From Albifimbria verrucaria (Eukaryota; Ascomycota; Sordariomycetes; Hypocreales; Stachybotryaceae), in contig JAHREC010000013.1 of NCBI GenBank assembly GCA_020081605.1, forward strand, positions 7,192,001-7,256,000: 64,000 bases of DNA, written 5' to 3'. The notes under the pieces were generated by a model. It ran no database searches, was not told the origin of the DNA, and was given only the letters and a program-made list of their open reading frames with translations. The translations under genes and the position numbers were made by a program. This document shows, piece after piece, positions 1-12,415 of the stretch (positions are counted from its first letter, which is position 1; each line of letters opens with the position of its first letter).

Positions 1-394
1 CTTGTTCTACCGGTTGAACAAAATTGATTGACGCCAAGATGATGCAAAGACGAAGTCGCCTTTGGGTTAGCTTGCTAGCGCAGGGTCCTTTGCGACCAAT
101 CATGAGGATGACTGCCGAACCATTGTCGCCCAACCGCCAAAATACGACCTTCAGCCGCGCTCTATCAGCTTCTCATTTCTTCCCGTCGCTCTAGGAGCGG
201 ATTAGGGTCGCTAGGACTAGAGTTACTAGCAGCCATTCACAACTGACCGTTGCCAAGTTCAAGGACTTAAAACTCTACTCAGGTCAAAGCTTTGGTGCTG
301 GGTACCAGTGTCACCACCGTACGAAAGGTGCGATGCATCATACAAACCCCGATACTTCATGTAGGCGTTGACCGAAAAACCGAGAGAACACAGC

Positions 395-2713
395 ATGCCG
401 CCCCTCAGACCGATCCGCCCACGGCTCGTTCCAGACGCAACCGTGGTGCCAGCACCAGCACCAGCAGCCCCTCCGCCGCGCCCGTCGTTCCGCGAAGAAT
501 AGTCAGCCGACAAGCCTGCGGGCTCTGTCAACGCAAAAGACCAAAGTTGGAAAACTCAATCCTTTGCTGCTGCTGCATCCTTTGTTGACCGGTCCTCCCC
601 ATAACTAGTGTGATGGCCACCGCCCCACCTGCACTCGATGTGAGAAAATAGGCCAGAAGTGCGAATATGGCACTTGTCGATTTGATCTCTGGCGCTATAA
701 CCGAGAGCTACAGGAGCGCTTGGTGAGTCAGGAGAGATTACAAGAGTTGATCAGCACCAGGCCGCTCGACGAAGTACGGGTCATCCTTGGCAATTCAGTC
801 TGGTAGTGACGTCCAGACGACGTTGCAAGATATTTAGGGTGGTGATCTTCTGGTTCAGATTGGAGCTCTTCCCGGTCAAGAGCCAAGGTCTGCTTTTCTA
901 GGCAGATCACACGCTGGCAGTTTGCCTTTTGAAATCGCTCAACCTCGCCTTAGTCGACCACTCCTAGCATCAAGGTACTTGACCCAATTATGCCACTCGT
1001 GTCGCTTTTCTGACCATTAAGAAAAGACAAGAACATCCTGAGTTTATCTTGGAAGAGGCTTGGAAAGCAACTCGAGACATTGTCATGCAGCCAGATTTAT
1101 TCATCCAAACCGTGCGTTTCAATCTGCAAATCTCTCGCTGGACAACAGTCCCACCTGACAATGAGGTTATGAACCATCTGTTGTTACTATTCTGGACCTG
1201 GGATATTATAGCCAACCGTAATAACGACCGAGCCATGTTCGAAGCCGATTTGACAAATTTGAATCCTTCCTCTAGCCAGGGGACGAGTTGCGCTTCTGCT
1301 CGCCCTTTTAATCAATCCAATCCCTGCTCAAAGTTGTGTAAGTTCTTTCGTGATGATTCGGAAAGTGTCTTGACGGTTTGGCCTAGTTTCACACCACCAA
1401 CAGTACTACCTATGCAATTTCTGGCGACCTTAGATCCAGAGGATTAGCTTTTGCGCACGAGGCTAAACGACTTTTGCCTTTTGAAGACAACGGCCCTTCT
1501 CTACCGGTCGCACAAGGCCTAGCTCTCTTGTCTATTTACGAAGGCAAGTTTGGGAGTATATCCAAATTCATGGAATACATAAATGCCTACAGCGAGAGTT
1601 ACAAGCAGCTAGCCCTAGGTGAGCTGGCGCGACAATCTGTTAGGGCCTCCGATGAGAGGGTCAAACACGCCATATCATGGATCGATTGGGGCTTCTACAT
1701 TTTCGAGTGGTTGGTTTCCTCCTTTCCATTCCAAAAGGCACTATTGTACAGATGGGACCAAGTGCTAAGAGACTAAGTGTGACTAAGTGTGACTAAGTGT
1801 GACTAGGAAGTTTGCACTTCCTCTGAACCATCGTAAGTCAATAGGAAAGCCTAAGAGTCCAAGGTTGTGGCAGGCCAAATCGTCTTTACTGGCAAAAGAA
1901 GAGACGCCGGACTATTGGTAGTTTGCTTACCCTCTATCCCCGTACCTCAGCGATCCTACAAGCAAGAGATCTTCGTGGCAGAATGTGCGTTGGTTGAGAT
2001 TATCGAAGATACTTTGGACTTTCTTGTGCCGTTAGACCAAGGGATTCGGCCGCATGAGAATGCTAGCCGCGCTTTGGTCTTGTACCTGAGACTCGTGGAC
2101 TGGAAAGCTTCTCTACTTGATGAGCTTGGACTCGAAACAACTGTAATTCCATCGGCTATAATCTTACAGTAAATTTGGCCTGTTTCGCTCATTTTGGGCC
2201 ATGCTAACCTGAAGAAAGTGCATACATGGACGACGTTGTCATCTCTCTGCTCCGTCCTTTTGACAAGCTCACCAAGCACGAGTTTGGCGGCATTGATCCC
2301 TTGTCACTTTTGCGCACGCGAGCAGCCTCATGAACACGGTCTGGATGTTCCGGGCCCTCTACACAGCGCGTCACAAATTCTGGTTCACGCATCTGCGCGC
2401 CGTCTGCGCGTTCCGCGTCATCTTCCACCTTGACTCAGGCCTCATCCAGGTCGATACCTTCAGCAAGGCCATTCAGGACTTTTATGAGCTCAGTGAGCGG
2501 TTCAAGATTGCCAAGGACGTGGTGTCTTCGCTGCAGAAGTTGGTGCAGGAGCAGAAGCTGGAGATACCACGCTATGCGAGCGGACTCTTCAAAAGCCATG
2601 CTATTGGGAGCACACCGAGCGTCATGCAGCATACGGCTATTCCGGGGCATGGGCGTTTTATTAGTATTGCAGAAATTGTAAGCGAGACGAATCAAGGAGC
2701 AATCGTGGATTAA
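395..2713 (+). pseudogene. Zn2Cys6 fungal transcription factor, broken
   Basis: This encodes a nuclear GAL4-type DNA-binding regulator. The first part of the zinc cluster (RQACGLCQRKRPK) lies at about 504-550 and the second (CDGHRPTCTRCEKIGQKC, from 609) follows a short intron, giving the C-x2-C-x6-C-x6-C-x2-C-x6-C spacing. Downstream, the fragments at 1049-1447, 1474-1776, 1867-2172 and 2330-2713 resemble the middle homology region of these factors (for example WTTVPPDNEVMNHLLLLFWTWD) and its C-terminus. Frame breaks occur at the GGGG run 1279-1282, the TTTT run 1306-1309, the intron donor near 549 and elsewhere. There is also an in-frame TAG near 834 and a 10-bp tandem repeat at 1771. The proposed ATG at 395 reaches the zinc-cluster frame only after one more break. 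A regulator identity is secure; its target is unknown. Confidence 0.7.
1771..1806. repeat. 10-bp tandem repeat, three copies
   Basis: The unit gactaagtgt is repeated three times and followed by a partial gactag. It sits inside the broken Zn2Cys6 gene and supplies the stop that ends the preceding open frame at 1776, so expansion of this repeat may have disrupted the gene. Confidence 0.85.
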
Positions 2714-3634
2714 CTGAAGAGAATCATCCTGAGAACGCTACCCACCTCTCTTGACTGCAATTCCGTTGTGGTGATAGACACCGATGATTCATATAAATTC
2801 GTAAAGTAGTCTGGAACGTATCTAAAAGGTTATATAAACGCAATCTAGTATAAGTATTGATACTTCGGTCGTTTTATGTAGAGTAATCCTCAGTCGCCTT
2901 TGCAATGGCCGTGTTGACGATGATTTTGTTTAAGAGATGTGCAGTTAGCATGCGAGACAGCTAGTACGTACGTTAAGGGACCTGTCATCAGCACTACCAC
3001 CCGATCAACGACGTCACCGATCTAGACAAAACCGGCCCAGCGCAACATACAGCACAACTCGTTTGCCAGCTTCAATCAGTAGTGAGAAAGCTTATACTCC
3101 TCAGGCATTGTGGCATACGCAGAGTGCGGCCCTAATCCATCTCTTAGAAAGTGTGCCTGGCTGCTGTCAGACAGCAGGGGCGGCCGCCCACTGGGCCCTC
3201 GACCGGCCACGCGTCTATGCGCTACTTCAGTGCACTGCCGATATCCCGCGCAGGGGTTTTTCCCCATCGGGAAAATCTGCTTACTTTCTCCGGCTCTCTC
3301 TTCCTCCCTGGGACATTTTGCTTATGAGTCGCGGAGCACCAGGCATTAGTGCGCACTTAGCCAAATCATCGTAGCCATAGACTCTCCATGCCAACCACAA
3401 CCACAATCTTCTTTATTAGTGTACACTATATAGCGCGGCTCAGATATCCCGAGCTCGTACGTCATCACTAGGTTTTCTACCGTCGAAGCCGATAGTATAA
3501 ACATGATTTAAAGCGAGCGCTTCAGTGCTCATTGCTATTTACGACGTGGAGTGTTAGGTCCAATATTCCTCTTATGGTTCACGCTTTAGAGCATAGTTCA
3601 CTCTAGCACCCCATCCCCAGCAACTACCATTAAA
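2714..3634. other. Intergenic, no gene seen
   Basis: I find only short overlapping frames without recognisable protein similarity. A TATA-like stretch (actatatagc, about 3426) lies some 200 bp upstream of the hydrolase ATG at 3635. Confidence 0.5.
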
Positions 3635-4642
3635 ATGTTCCAGTTCACCAAATCGATAAAGGTCGCGGCAGTTCTCCTCCTTCAGCTCAGTGCACAGCTA
3701 TGCAGTGCCGCGCCCACAACAACGCACAGTCAGCCGCTCCCGACCATCTCCCCAATTTATTATGTGAATACATCCGTCCTATCAATCGGATACTACGACT
3801 CCGCTCCACGCGATAAAACTTCGCCCGTGGCAATTCTCATCCATGGTTTCCCTTATTCCATCGATGTCTATGTCGACACCATCCCTAAGCTTACGCGCAA
3901 GGGTTTCCGTGTTATTGTCCCATCCATGCGGGGATATAGCCCTACTTCATTCCTCTCTCCTACGACGCCCCGCAGTGCCGAGCAAGCGGCTCTGGGTAAA
4001 GACATTATCGATTTGATGGATGCCTTAGATATTAAGAAAGCCATCTTCGCTGGCTATGACTGGGGCACCGTCGCGGTCAATGTGGCCGCTGCGCTGTGGC
4101 CGGATCGCTGCTTGGGCATGGTCGCAGCCAACTCATACCTCATCCAGAATCGCCAGACTGCCTGGGCAATTGCACCCCCGATTCTCTCGCGGAACGATGG
4201 TATTTCTATGTCTTCCTGACACCGCAAGGATACAGCGCACTGGCCAGTGATACAAAGGGTTGGGCCAAAACCCTGTGGACCAAGAATAGCCCATACTGGA
4301 AATGGACTCAACCTCAACTCGATGCCGCGTCGCTTGCGTTCCAGAACCCTGACTACGTTGATATTGCAACTAATTTCTACCGAAACCGCCTGCTTTACGC
4401 ACCGGGAGACCCCATTACGCTGAGCTTGCCGAGCAGCTGGATAAGCAGCCGCCCATCAGCGTCCCCTCTGTCACCCTTGATCCGGATCAAGCACCAGTTT
4501 TCCCGCCACAAATGGCAGCTCTACTGCATCACACTTCACCGGACCTCGAGTTCACCGTATTATAAAAGGCTGCGGCGAAGCTATTCCGCTGCAGAAACCT
4601 CAAATCTTCGCTGATGCTGTCTTAGAAGTGGCTAAGCTTTAA
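3635..4642 (+). pseudogene. Secreted alpha/beta hydrolase (epoxide hydrolase-like), frameshifted
   Basis: The start at 3635 gives a signal peptide (MFQFTKSIKVAAVLLLQLSA, then LCSAAPT). Next come the oxyanion-hole motif HGFP (about residue 70), the strand-turn motif SMRGYSPT and the nucleophile elbow GYDWGT with Asp, as in epoxide hydrolases and haloalkane dehalogenases. The frame changes at the C run 4175-4179, at the C run 4410-4413 and again near 4530. The last segment, ending at TAA 4640-4642, reads like the normal C-terminus (PLQKPQIFADAVLEVAKL). The position where the catalytic His is expected (GHAIP in relatives) reads GEAIP. The substrate is unknown. The loss of the His suggests real decay beyond the single-base breaks. 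Confidence 0.72.
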
Positions 4643-4779
4643 GAGTATACACTAGCTAATAGTTAGGGTTGATAGATAGGTGGTATGAGATTGAGGCTAG
4701 AGATATGGGTGGTAAGAGCCGGAACTAGAAAGTGAGCTAGAAGGGCTAGAGTTAATTATGAAGACTAAGATCCTATCTT

Positions 4780-5045
4780 TAGGGTATATGAGTATAATAG
4801 ATAATTATAATACTTTTAAAAATATTTTAATAATGTATAATCTTTAAAAGAGAAGGAAAAAATATATTCTAATAAATAATTTTATAATATTATATATATT
4901 CAAATTGAACCTTAAATTGAATTTGTATAATTAATTTATTAATAATAATTTTAACTTTGAAAATCTCTTAAAATTTTTATAAAAATCGTTATTTGATTAA
5001 AAATACTATTCTTAAGTAAATAATAAAACTTAAAAAGTGAAGCTT
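4780..5045. other. AT-rich block
   Basis: This is roughly 265 bp of almost pure A and T, with no coding potential, between two broken genes. Such blocks in filamentous ascomycetes usually mark RIP-mutated repeats, but no parent element can be recognised here. Confidence 0.7.
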
Positions 5046-5406
5046 GGTTCCTAAGATCCTATATTTATGGGCAAATATCTCATTATTAGATACACAGTAC
5101 TTTCTATGAGTGGATATTCTCCTCTAACCTATCATCTCCTAGATCCCGTGATTTAATCTTCAAGTTCACCCGGGTCGCTTCCTTATACGCATGCCCTGTG
5201 GGTTCACTTAACAGGTACCTTCAGAACGCCGAATCAACCTCACCTGCTTGTTGATTTTGATAACTCGAGGTATCCGTGACAGTATTTATATGAGTGTTTT
5301 CCTCCAGGTGCCTAGGCGTAGTTCAACCCTTCTTCCCCCTCCCCCTCTTTTTCATTCTGCTCCCAACCGCTAGTAGTTGCTTCACCATCTCATCTAACAG
5401 AGAACT

Positions 5407-6452
5407 GTGGCATGCTGCTCGGAATCCTCCGATGACCCGAAGTACCTGGGGTGTTCATTCAAAGATAAGGCTGTTCTGGTTACTGGCGCCCACGGCCCAG
5501 GGCTAGTCGCTAACGAAGCCATCAAGTATGCTACTCTAAGGCGAACCCGCTTCTTCTTGCCACTCGAACGAAAGACAAAGGCGAGCATGCCAAAGCGGAA
5601 CTTATCCGGCGAACTGGATGCTCTTCGGATATATCCATTATCGAACCTGTTGACCTGTCGAGCTTCAATTCAGTCAAGGATTTTGTCGAGCGACTCAGCA
5701 GGCGCATTACCTTGCTGCATGTTGTGCAACCCGCCGGTGGCATCGTGACTTTCTCATATTCCAAGACGGACAATGGACACCAGGTATCTCTTGAAGTAGA
5801 TGTCTTGAGCCATACTCTTCTGGCTCTTCTGCTCCTGCCGCTACTACGTGAAGCTGCATCTATTGCCTCTGCCGACCGATCCCACCCACATACCTCCTTC
5901 GTAGGCAACATCGGTATCTTCAAAGTCCCAGATAAGGCTCTTTCTTCCATTAAACACGGGCTCATCGCGCGTTGCAACTATGAGAGTAGGTGGGAGCCAA
6001 TTCAGCAATACTATCTGGTAGAGCTTGCCACCTGGTACGCGGCCCAAGGCATAGCCGACTTGTATACCAAGAATGGATCTGTAATAGTAGTAAACTCGAC
6101 CTGCCCTGGTCTATGCAACGCAAATATGGTCAAGACTATCCCACTGTTGGGGAGGGCTTTTATGGCAATACGATGATTTGTCCTCGGACGCACAGCCGAA
6201 ATGAGCGCGCGAAGTCTGGTTAGTGCCACTGGGCTTGGACCGGAAAGCCACGGCAAATTTTGGACCAACGATAAGTAACGTTAGTATATGACCTCCCTGT
6301 TTTTATCCTCATTCTTTTTAGCAGTGCTGATCAGATTGGATTTCAGAATGAATGAATTTCTCAAGAGTGAACGACCAAAGAAGCTTTATAATACAGCACT
6401 GGACGAGATCATATCTGTCTTGCGCAAGCATGTCCCGGATGGTTCGATTTGA
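5407..6452 (+). pseudogene. Short-chain dehydrogenase (retinol-dehydrogenase-like), decayed
   Basis: Fragments match a classical/extended SDR. The cofactor-binding start is KDKAVLVTGAHGPGL (about 5461-5505). A second frame contains ANPLLLATRTKDKGEHAK and VDLSSFNSVKDFVERL, and later segments read LLLLPLL and GPESHGKFW. The C-terminus DEIISVLRKHVPDGSI ends at TGA 6450-6452. Breaks include a frame change at GG 5540-5541, an in-frame TGA at 6174-6176 and an intron donor near 6276 that lacks one base. Catalytic positions are also eroded: NAG reads PAG, and the YxxxK motif reads YYLVE. The true start is uncertain; 5407 is a GTG in the coding frame and an upstream exon is possible. This gene is dead on catalytic grounds as well as frame. 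Confidence 0.7.
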
Positions 6453-8554
6453 CGAAAATGTATTTCCAAATACCAATTCGGTCGACCACTTACTGTATCA
6501 GAGGCTGGAAGTAGCGTGTTATCGGTATGGTATTATGAGCTTAATTATGGTATTTGGTATAGCAACAAGAGGAGCAGCAATGAATTGGGTAGATTAAGCT
6601 TAGAGGTGTAATGAAGTTTGAGTGTTTTGTTGGCACTGGAGAGAACACTAGGCAGCTACTCAAACTACTCTGTCACCAACCAAGTCTGAGCTATGAAACT
6701 GAGCAGAGTAGTAAGTGAGTCAACACGCAGTTCAAATAATAGTGCACTCAGCCTTCAAAACTCAGCAGCTACATGACGTCGTCTGAGCAAAACCGCAATT
6801 CCTCAAAAGTATCCAGACACGATTCCTCTTACATCTAAATATCTGGGCCGTAACTAGGAAATATGGTATCAGGTCATCGAGATTCATTCATTTAGTAAGA
6901 TTTTATCCTTGAACCTCTTTTTCAAGCTGATATCTAGGCCTTTCATCATACCCATTATCATGTCAGGGTGGGACGAGTTTTGTATTCCTCGGAATACTTG
7001 AAATCCCAGTTTGTCAGGAGGTGAATAATTATCAGTTTCAACACATCTTGACATATGTAACACCCAGGGCATACATGTGGCTCACTGCTCCAGGCCAGCG
7101 AGTCGGCCGTGGAGACAAAATGATACCTCGTTATATTCCCGTTTTCCTCTTTTCTACAGATTTAACGCTTTATACAGTGGAGGCTGCATACTCCGAATGT
7201 AAGTGGATATATAAAGCCATCTCTCTTACTCTGCGTATAATACTCTATTCACCTTGCACACACAATCATCATCCAAATCTTCAATCTGCATATTGCCTTT
7301 TAAAATAGTTGCTACATTCAACTGAACTGGTTGAACAAAAGCTCCATAATCTCTAGTAAATCGTACCTGTGCTTTCTTGTTTTTGTTTTTTACGAACTAC
7401 AGAGAAGTACAACGAATTACTATCAGCCGTTCATAGACTTGAGACCCTGTTGTTACAGGCCTGCTCTCAGAAGCCCTTCCCTTCACATCCTTTTAACCAC
7501 GGCTCAATACCCCTTAATGTTCTTCATTCTTTCTTTTAGGACCTGCAGTGAGTTCATCATTTTAGTAGTTATATCGGCTTCTCCCACAAAACTACTAGCA
7601 TTCAGGATTTTCTTTATCTCGTTCTCGGATTTATTTAGTTTATGAAAGGCCAGATCCAATACTCGAAACCTGATGAAGAAAAATAGATTAGATAAATGTG
7701 ATTGCTGCCAGAATCAGAGGGCTTCCTACACCAGAATACCACTCGAACTGACTTTCTTCCTCCCAGCTTATGCTAAAACTCCCCGAGACGTAAACACTAA
7801 ACTTAGATTATCACAGTCCGCTACGATGATGTCACACGAGCCACGGATTTGTGCGAGATCTCTGGGCCTTTTGCGACTACCGTGTTCACTCCCAAGAATG
7901 GCCTCTGTTAGGGCCTCCAATAGAGGTCTAGTGATCCTGTTTATAACTCGATCGAAACCCCAACGACAACCTCAATTGATTGAATACTTTAATTTTCTAA
8001 GGGAAAAGCCGACCTAGCAGTGGCCGGTATTTCGAGTTGATACGGTATTTCAGCCTATACCGGCAAGCGGCATCAATCCATCCAAGGAAATTCAATGTAT
8101 TAGCTGAGCCTACAGATCACTCGATGCAACGATTCCAGCATTTCTATGGGAAGACTGTATATGAACTCATATGGAAGAGCAGACTTTTACAAGAGGAACC
8201 CAGCCAAGTCACAGAGCTGGTTGTCTCAATGCGGCCTGCTTCTTCTATATAGCAGGATCCTAACCTGGCACTATAATATATCAACTTTGCGCCCTTTGAG
8301 AAACCCTCATGGTTTAATTAAAAGGGCCTCCTTTGAGCCGCTGTACCTGCATGCATTGGACAGCACCACGTGCAATGCAAGCCAGATCCGAGTTCCCATA
8401 AATTCAAATGATCGAGTGAGAGCGATCTCCCCACGAGGGTTTTTGTCACCCCCACAATTAGGAGTGCTAAACTCCTACCAGACTCTGCTGAACTAGCCCC
8501 ACCGTTTGAATGTTTCCAGTCGTTACGTTACCATACCGACTTAATAAATTCAAG

Positions 8555-8746
8555 ATTGGTAGGGCGTCATTTGTCCATCCCTGGGAATAGTCGCACTAAA
8601 CTTTTTCAAGTAATTTCACCAGTCTTGAAGTTATCGAGTCGGTACGGCACATTGGTAGGACATCATTTTTCATCCCTGCGAATAGTAGCACTTAACTATT
8701 CCAAGTAATTTCACCAGTCTTGAATTCATCGAGTCGTCACGGCATG
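8555..8746. repeat. Two tandem copies of a ~96-bp repeat, third copy near 16.3 kb
   Basis: Both copies begin attggtagg (8555 and 8651) and share catccctg.gaatagt.gcact.aact, caagtaatttcaccagtcttgaa and atcgagtcg..acggca. A diverged third copy lies at about 16281-16420. The unit is non-coding and of unknown origin. Confidence 0.75.
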
Positions 8747-9090
8747 GCTTACCTTCGGCCTGAGTCCTGAGCCAGCCCATGGTGAGAGCCGTATCCCTGA
8801 ATTTCGTAGCAAAAGAATCGATAGCGCGACATGTGGAGTGGCGTATGCAAAGCTATGGTAGAGTCAGCAGACTTTGCAGGGTTAATGGGGGTACCCTGTC
8901 CGGAAACTTTCTCAGCGGCCGATTCGAAAACCCCAATGTTCCATTCAGCCTTCGAAAAGTATCCGTGAAGTCAGGTAGCCATCTTAGGTCAACTCTCACC
9001 ACCGTCTAGGCGTGACGGATTCATTAGCCGCAAGCTCGAATTTCTTGCGTATTACGGGTCACCTTGTTTCAGGTCAGGTATGGTGTTAGA

Positions 9091-9097
9091 TATAAAA
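9091..9097 (+). promoter_or_regulatory. TATA box of the esterase gene
   Basis: TATAAAA lies 82 bp upstream of the ATG at 9179, a normal distance for a fungal core promoter. Confidence 0.5.
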
Positions 9098-9178
9098 GTG
9101 CTACAGAGCGCCTCGATGTGACTGATCTGCCCTTTGCATCATCTTCGGTCGTTACAAGACATTCGGGCAGTCGAAGAA

Positions 9179-10382
9179 ATGGCTCGTCACGCCTTCTCAA
9201 GCCTCTTCAGGGCTGTCACAGTCTCTTTAGCCCTCGTTGCTTCCTTAGCAACCCAAGCACACTCCTCACCAAGCCCTGTGGTCGAAGTTCAGAACATCGC
9301 AAGGGATAGCTCTGATCCTGTCTTCAGTGCTTTCAACATTTACGAGGAGACGTAAGACCAAACTCAAAACTACCAGTGGTGCTGCTGGCTAACATCCTTA
9401 AGCTATAAAAAGGTGAACTCTTCTCAAATCACTGCAGCTATTCTGGTGCCTAAAGGTTTGAAGCCTGGCAAGCACCCAATCATTCTCAACATCCACGCGG
9501 GCTGGCTCATTACGGCCGATGCTTTGTATGGCCCTTTCTTCCAGCCATGGGTACTTGAGGTTGCCACAGCGAAGTCCGCGATCATCGTTTCTGCCAACCA
9601 CCGACTTCTTCCATCCGCAAATGGCCTGCCGGATCCGTTGAAGGATGCTGAGGATTTCTGGCAGTGGACTAAGAATCAGTTGCCAACGGTGCTGGCGCGC
9701 CGATGCCCAGGGCTGAAGATCGACTTCTCTAAGCTCATCTTGAACGGAGGATCGTCCGGTGGTTACCTCGCAGCACAGTTGGGACTTACACACCCTAAAG
9801 AAATCTCAGTTCTCACCCTTGCCTACCCTTGGTTAGATCTGAAGGACAACCTCTACACCACTGGTCCTCACGCAGGACAACCGAACATCATCCACTACCC
9901 AGATGATCAGATTCCTCCCAAGGATGCCGTTGTCTCGTGGATCGAAGAGACAAGGAAAACAACAACGAGCAAAGCCGGTCCTGAAAGAGTCCCTTATATT
10001 GTTGGTGCTTCCTACTATGGTATTTTCTACGACCTTATCCTCGACAACAAGAAATACAACAACCCAAGTTTTTCCCCTTGGACCGAATCAAGGCTGGAGG
10101 AAAACTTCCCGCCAAGGTGTAAGTGATGTAGTCTACATTCCTTTCTACTAGATTTGCCAACTAACTCGGCATAGCTGGCTTATGCATGGAGATCAGGATG
10201 TCACGGTCCCCATCAATGGATCCAATGACTTTGCGGCTTTGGTCGCACAGCGGTTGCCGAAGACTTCCCTACGATACGATATCGCCCGTGGTCAAGACCA
10301 TTTGTTTGATACTGATGTGAACAACTGGTCGACGTTCAAGCAGCAAGCCTTGGATTTTGTTATCAGTGGCTGGTTGAACTAA
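9179..10382 (+). CDS. Secreted alpha/beta hydrolase (esterase/lipase-like)
   Basis: Three exons (9179-9351, 9403-10116, 10175-10382) join in frame to 364 residues. The junctions restore EETYKK and FPPSWLMHGDQD; donors are gtaaga and gtgtaa, acceptors taag and atag, with CTAAC branch sites. The N-terminus is a signal peptide (ARHAFSSLFRAVTVSLALVA), indicating secretion. The oxyanion loop reads NIHAG, the nucleophile elbow GGSSGG, and the acidic and His positions are likely in MHGDQDVTVP and GQDHLFD, so the catalytic triad looks complete. It belongs to the broad esterase/lipase (alpha/beta hydrolase) group; the substrate cannot be told. A TATA box precedes it. It is one of the few genes here with no frame break, so it is probably functional. 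Confidence 0.85.
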
Positions 10383-11411
10383 TACCACCAATCCGGGCTA
10401 CACCTCGCATAAAACTCAACCTGCTTTCTAAAGTTTAGAAATAGTACAGTTAGGGAGCCCAGCAACTACTAGTGTTGAGAAATTCATAATCAAAAATCCA
10501 AATGCCATTCGCTTTTCAAATTTCTGTGTCTGTGTTTCTTTGAAGACTATCGCCAAATGCTGAGTCTCAAGTATGTTCGATACACATGGGGATAAGCAAA
10601 TTAATACGGAGTCATTCAATGACCTGTTCGTAAACGGCAAAGTTTATGCTCATGACTTTATCCCCTTAGCTGCGCGGAGGCAGCAGAAATTTAGCAAACA
10701 GCGGAACTTTGTTAATCGAGCCAACATTCGCACAAATACTTAGGAAATATCAGTATAATTGACCTAGCTTTGAGGATCTACCTTTGAATAAGTTTGATCC
10801 AACTAATCACTTCTCCTTGTCGGATGTTCTGGTCTGTCTAGAAGGCCTCCTGTTACAAAGATTCTACCACCCCTACTACCTTCACACAGCCAAAGGGATA
10901 GAGACTCCCTAATGCCTTAAAATTTTGTGCTCAACCATTTGCACTATACAGCATAGTCTATATCCTGCTGTTTGACTGCAATATGTGCTGCATGATGCGT
11001 TTGCCTAGGAGCTATAGGGTAAGTTTGACCACTCATCACACGCCCTGCCTGTCCCTCGCTTGCAGCGGGGCTGGGGTAGCGGCAGGACCAGGGATGGTTG
11101 GGGGCCATAGATCCAGGGCAGGGATTCTGCTAGATCAACCCCTGCTGCAAGCCACTGGGCTAGACCATGTACGGTACCTTCACCTTTCTGTACCTAAGTG
11201 GAGAAAGCCAGCAGTGGGACTTGGCAGGCCCTTAATTACTTGACATGACCAGCATTTGGCCTGACATTGATGGGCCGCTGCGAGATATTATTAGTGATAT
11301 CTCGAAGCTATTAACTGTCAAACTGTCCAAGTGACTGCTCTTCTAAGAGGCACGCATTTCTCTTCCAAATTCCGGCTATAGCCTCCATCATTTTATATAC
11401 CATTTGAAGCA
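10383..11411. other. Intergenic, palindrome near the SDR gene
   Basis: No convincing coding sequence is present. A hairpin-like inverted repeat at 11281-11304 lies about 110 bp upstream of the SDR start, and a TATA-like tttatatacc lies just upstream of its ATG. Confidence 0.5.
11281..11304. promoter_or_regulatory. Inverted repeat upstream of the SDR gene
   Basis: cgagatat and atatctcg form a perfect 8-bp inverted repeat separated by 8 bases. Its position in the promoter of the SDR gene at 11412 makes it a candidate factor-binding site, although chance is possible. Confidence 0.35.
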
Positions 11412-12415
11412 ATGGATACCCCAGGTTTCGCCTTTGTCATTGGGGAGGTGAGCATATCGACGCGCATGTAAGAACCAATCGAGTCTGACATCTTCCAGGA
11501 AGTGGTATTTCTAAGGCAGTCTGTGTGGCTTTTGCGAAGGGCGGCGTGCAGGGGATTCTAGTGGCGGATATCAACATCAAGACGGCGGAGCAAACTGTCA
11601 AGGACTGCACAGCTGTTGCTACGAACAAGAACTTTCGCGCGGAAGCTTTTCACATCGACGTGACGGACGAAGCCTCAGTCAAGAGTGCGACCGCTCGCAT
11701 GGTCTCTACGTTTGGCCGTATTGACTACTGCGTGAATGGAGCCGGCGTTGGTTTATTATCTCTGCCCAAATGATCATAAATCTGGTACTAATACAATCGT
11801 TCACAGGTGCTCGGAGAGGTCGCCTCCGTCGCAAATTCTCCTCTGGAGTCCTTCAGAAGGACCATGGACATCAATGTGCAAGGCACATTTCTCGTTTTAG
11901 GCAGTGTCACAGCTGCCATGACATCGCAAGAGCCTCAAGCTGTCGACCCAAATGTTCCTGCGCGCGGGTCCTCCCGCGGTGCCATTGTCAACCTGGGTTC
12001 TATCGCATCATTCATTGCGCTGCCACAATCGCCTCAGTATGTTGCGTCGAAGCACGCAGTCATTGGTCTAACAAAGAGTGCCGGTAAGTCTTCAGGTGGC
12101 CCTGCGTCAAAACAAACATTTGGACCCGCAGTACTGATGATTCTGTATCCAGCCTTGGACAATGTTGGCAATGGTATCCGGGTCAATTGCGTCTGTCCCT
12201 CTTTTGTCGAGACTCCAATGATGCGAACTCTGTTCGCAGCAGCCCCACCTATGGAACAAGCTATCTTGTCTCAACTGCCTATGGGCCGTCTAGCTCTTCC
12301 AGAAGAGATAGCGGATCTGATCGTTTTCCTCTGTAGCTCGAAATCGAGTTATGCGAATGGCGGCGTGTTCACATTGGATGGCGCGATGACTGTTGGGCCA
12401 CACGTCAGTGTGTAG
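11412..12415 (+). CDS. Classical short-chain dehydrogenase/reductase
   Basis: Four exons (11412-11447, 11499-11746, 11807-12083, 12153-12415) encode about 274 residues of an NAD(P)H-dependent SDR of the 3-oxoacyl-reductase type. Visible motifs are GFAFVIG plus GSGIS (the glycine-rich cofactor loop, split by intron 1), NGAG, LGSIAS (catalytic Ser) and QYVASK (catalytic Tyr and Lys), then GIRVNCVCPSFVETPM and the family C-terminus GGVFTLDGAM. The exon 1-2 splice leaves the frame one base short; an extra G at 11498-11499 would fix it, in line with the other single-base deficits in the window. The intron 2 donor (gttggt) is weak. All catalytic residues are present, so the enzyme is probably active. 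Its substrate is unknown; it could serve the nearby polyketide pathway. Confidence 0.8.

Larger units (their letters stand above)
6453..9178. other. Long intergenic stretch with a degenerate repeat
   Basis: Only short frames without recognisable similarity occur here. Apart from the 96-bp tandem repeat at 8555-8746 and the esterase promoter near 9091, I see no feature. Old transposon remains are possible, but nothing diagnostic is left. Confidence 0.5.

Noticed and set aside
5531..5977. Minus-strand 148-codon frame
   Set aside because: It is the shadow of the SDR gene on the plus strand, which has clear SDR motifs.
7331..8496. Several 70-116-codon open frames in the 7.3-8.5 kb interval
   Set aside because: No shared frame logic, motif or intron structure; they look like chance frames in non-coding DNA.
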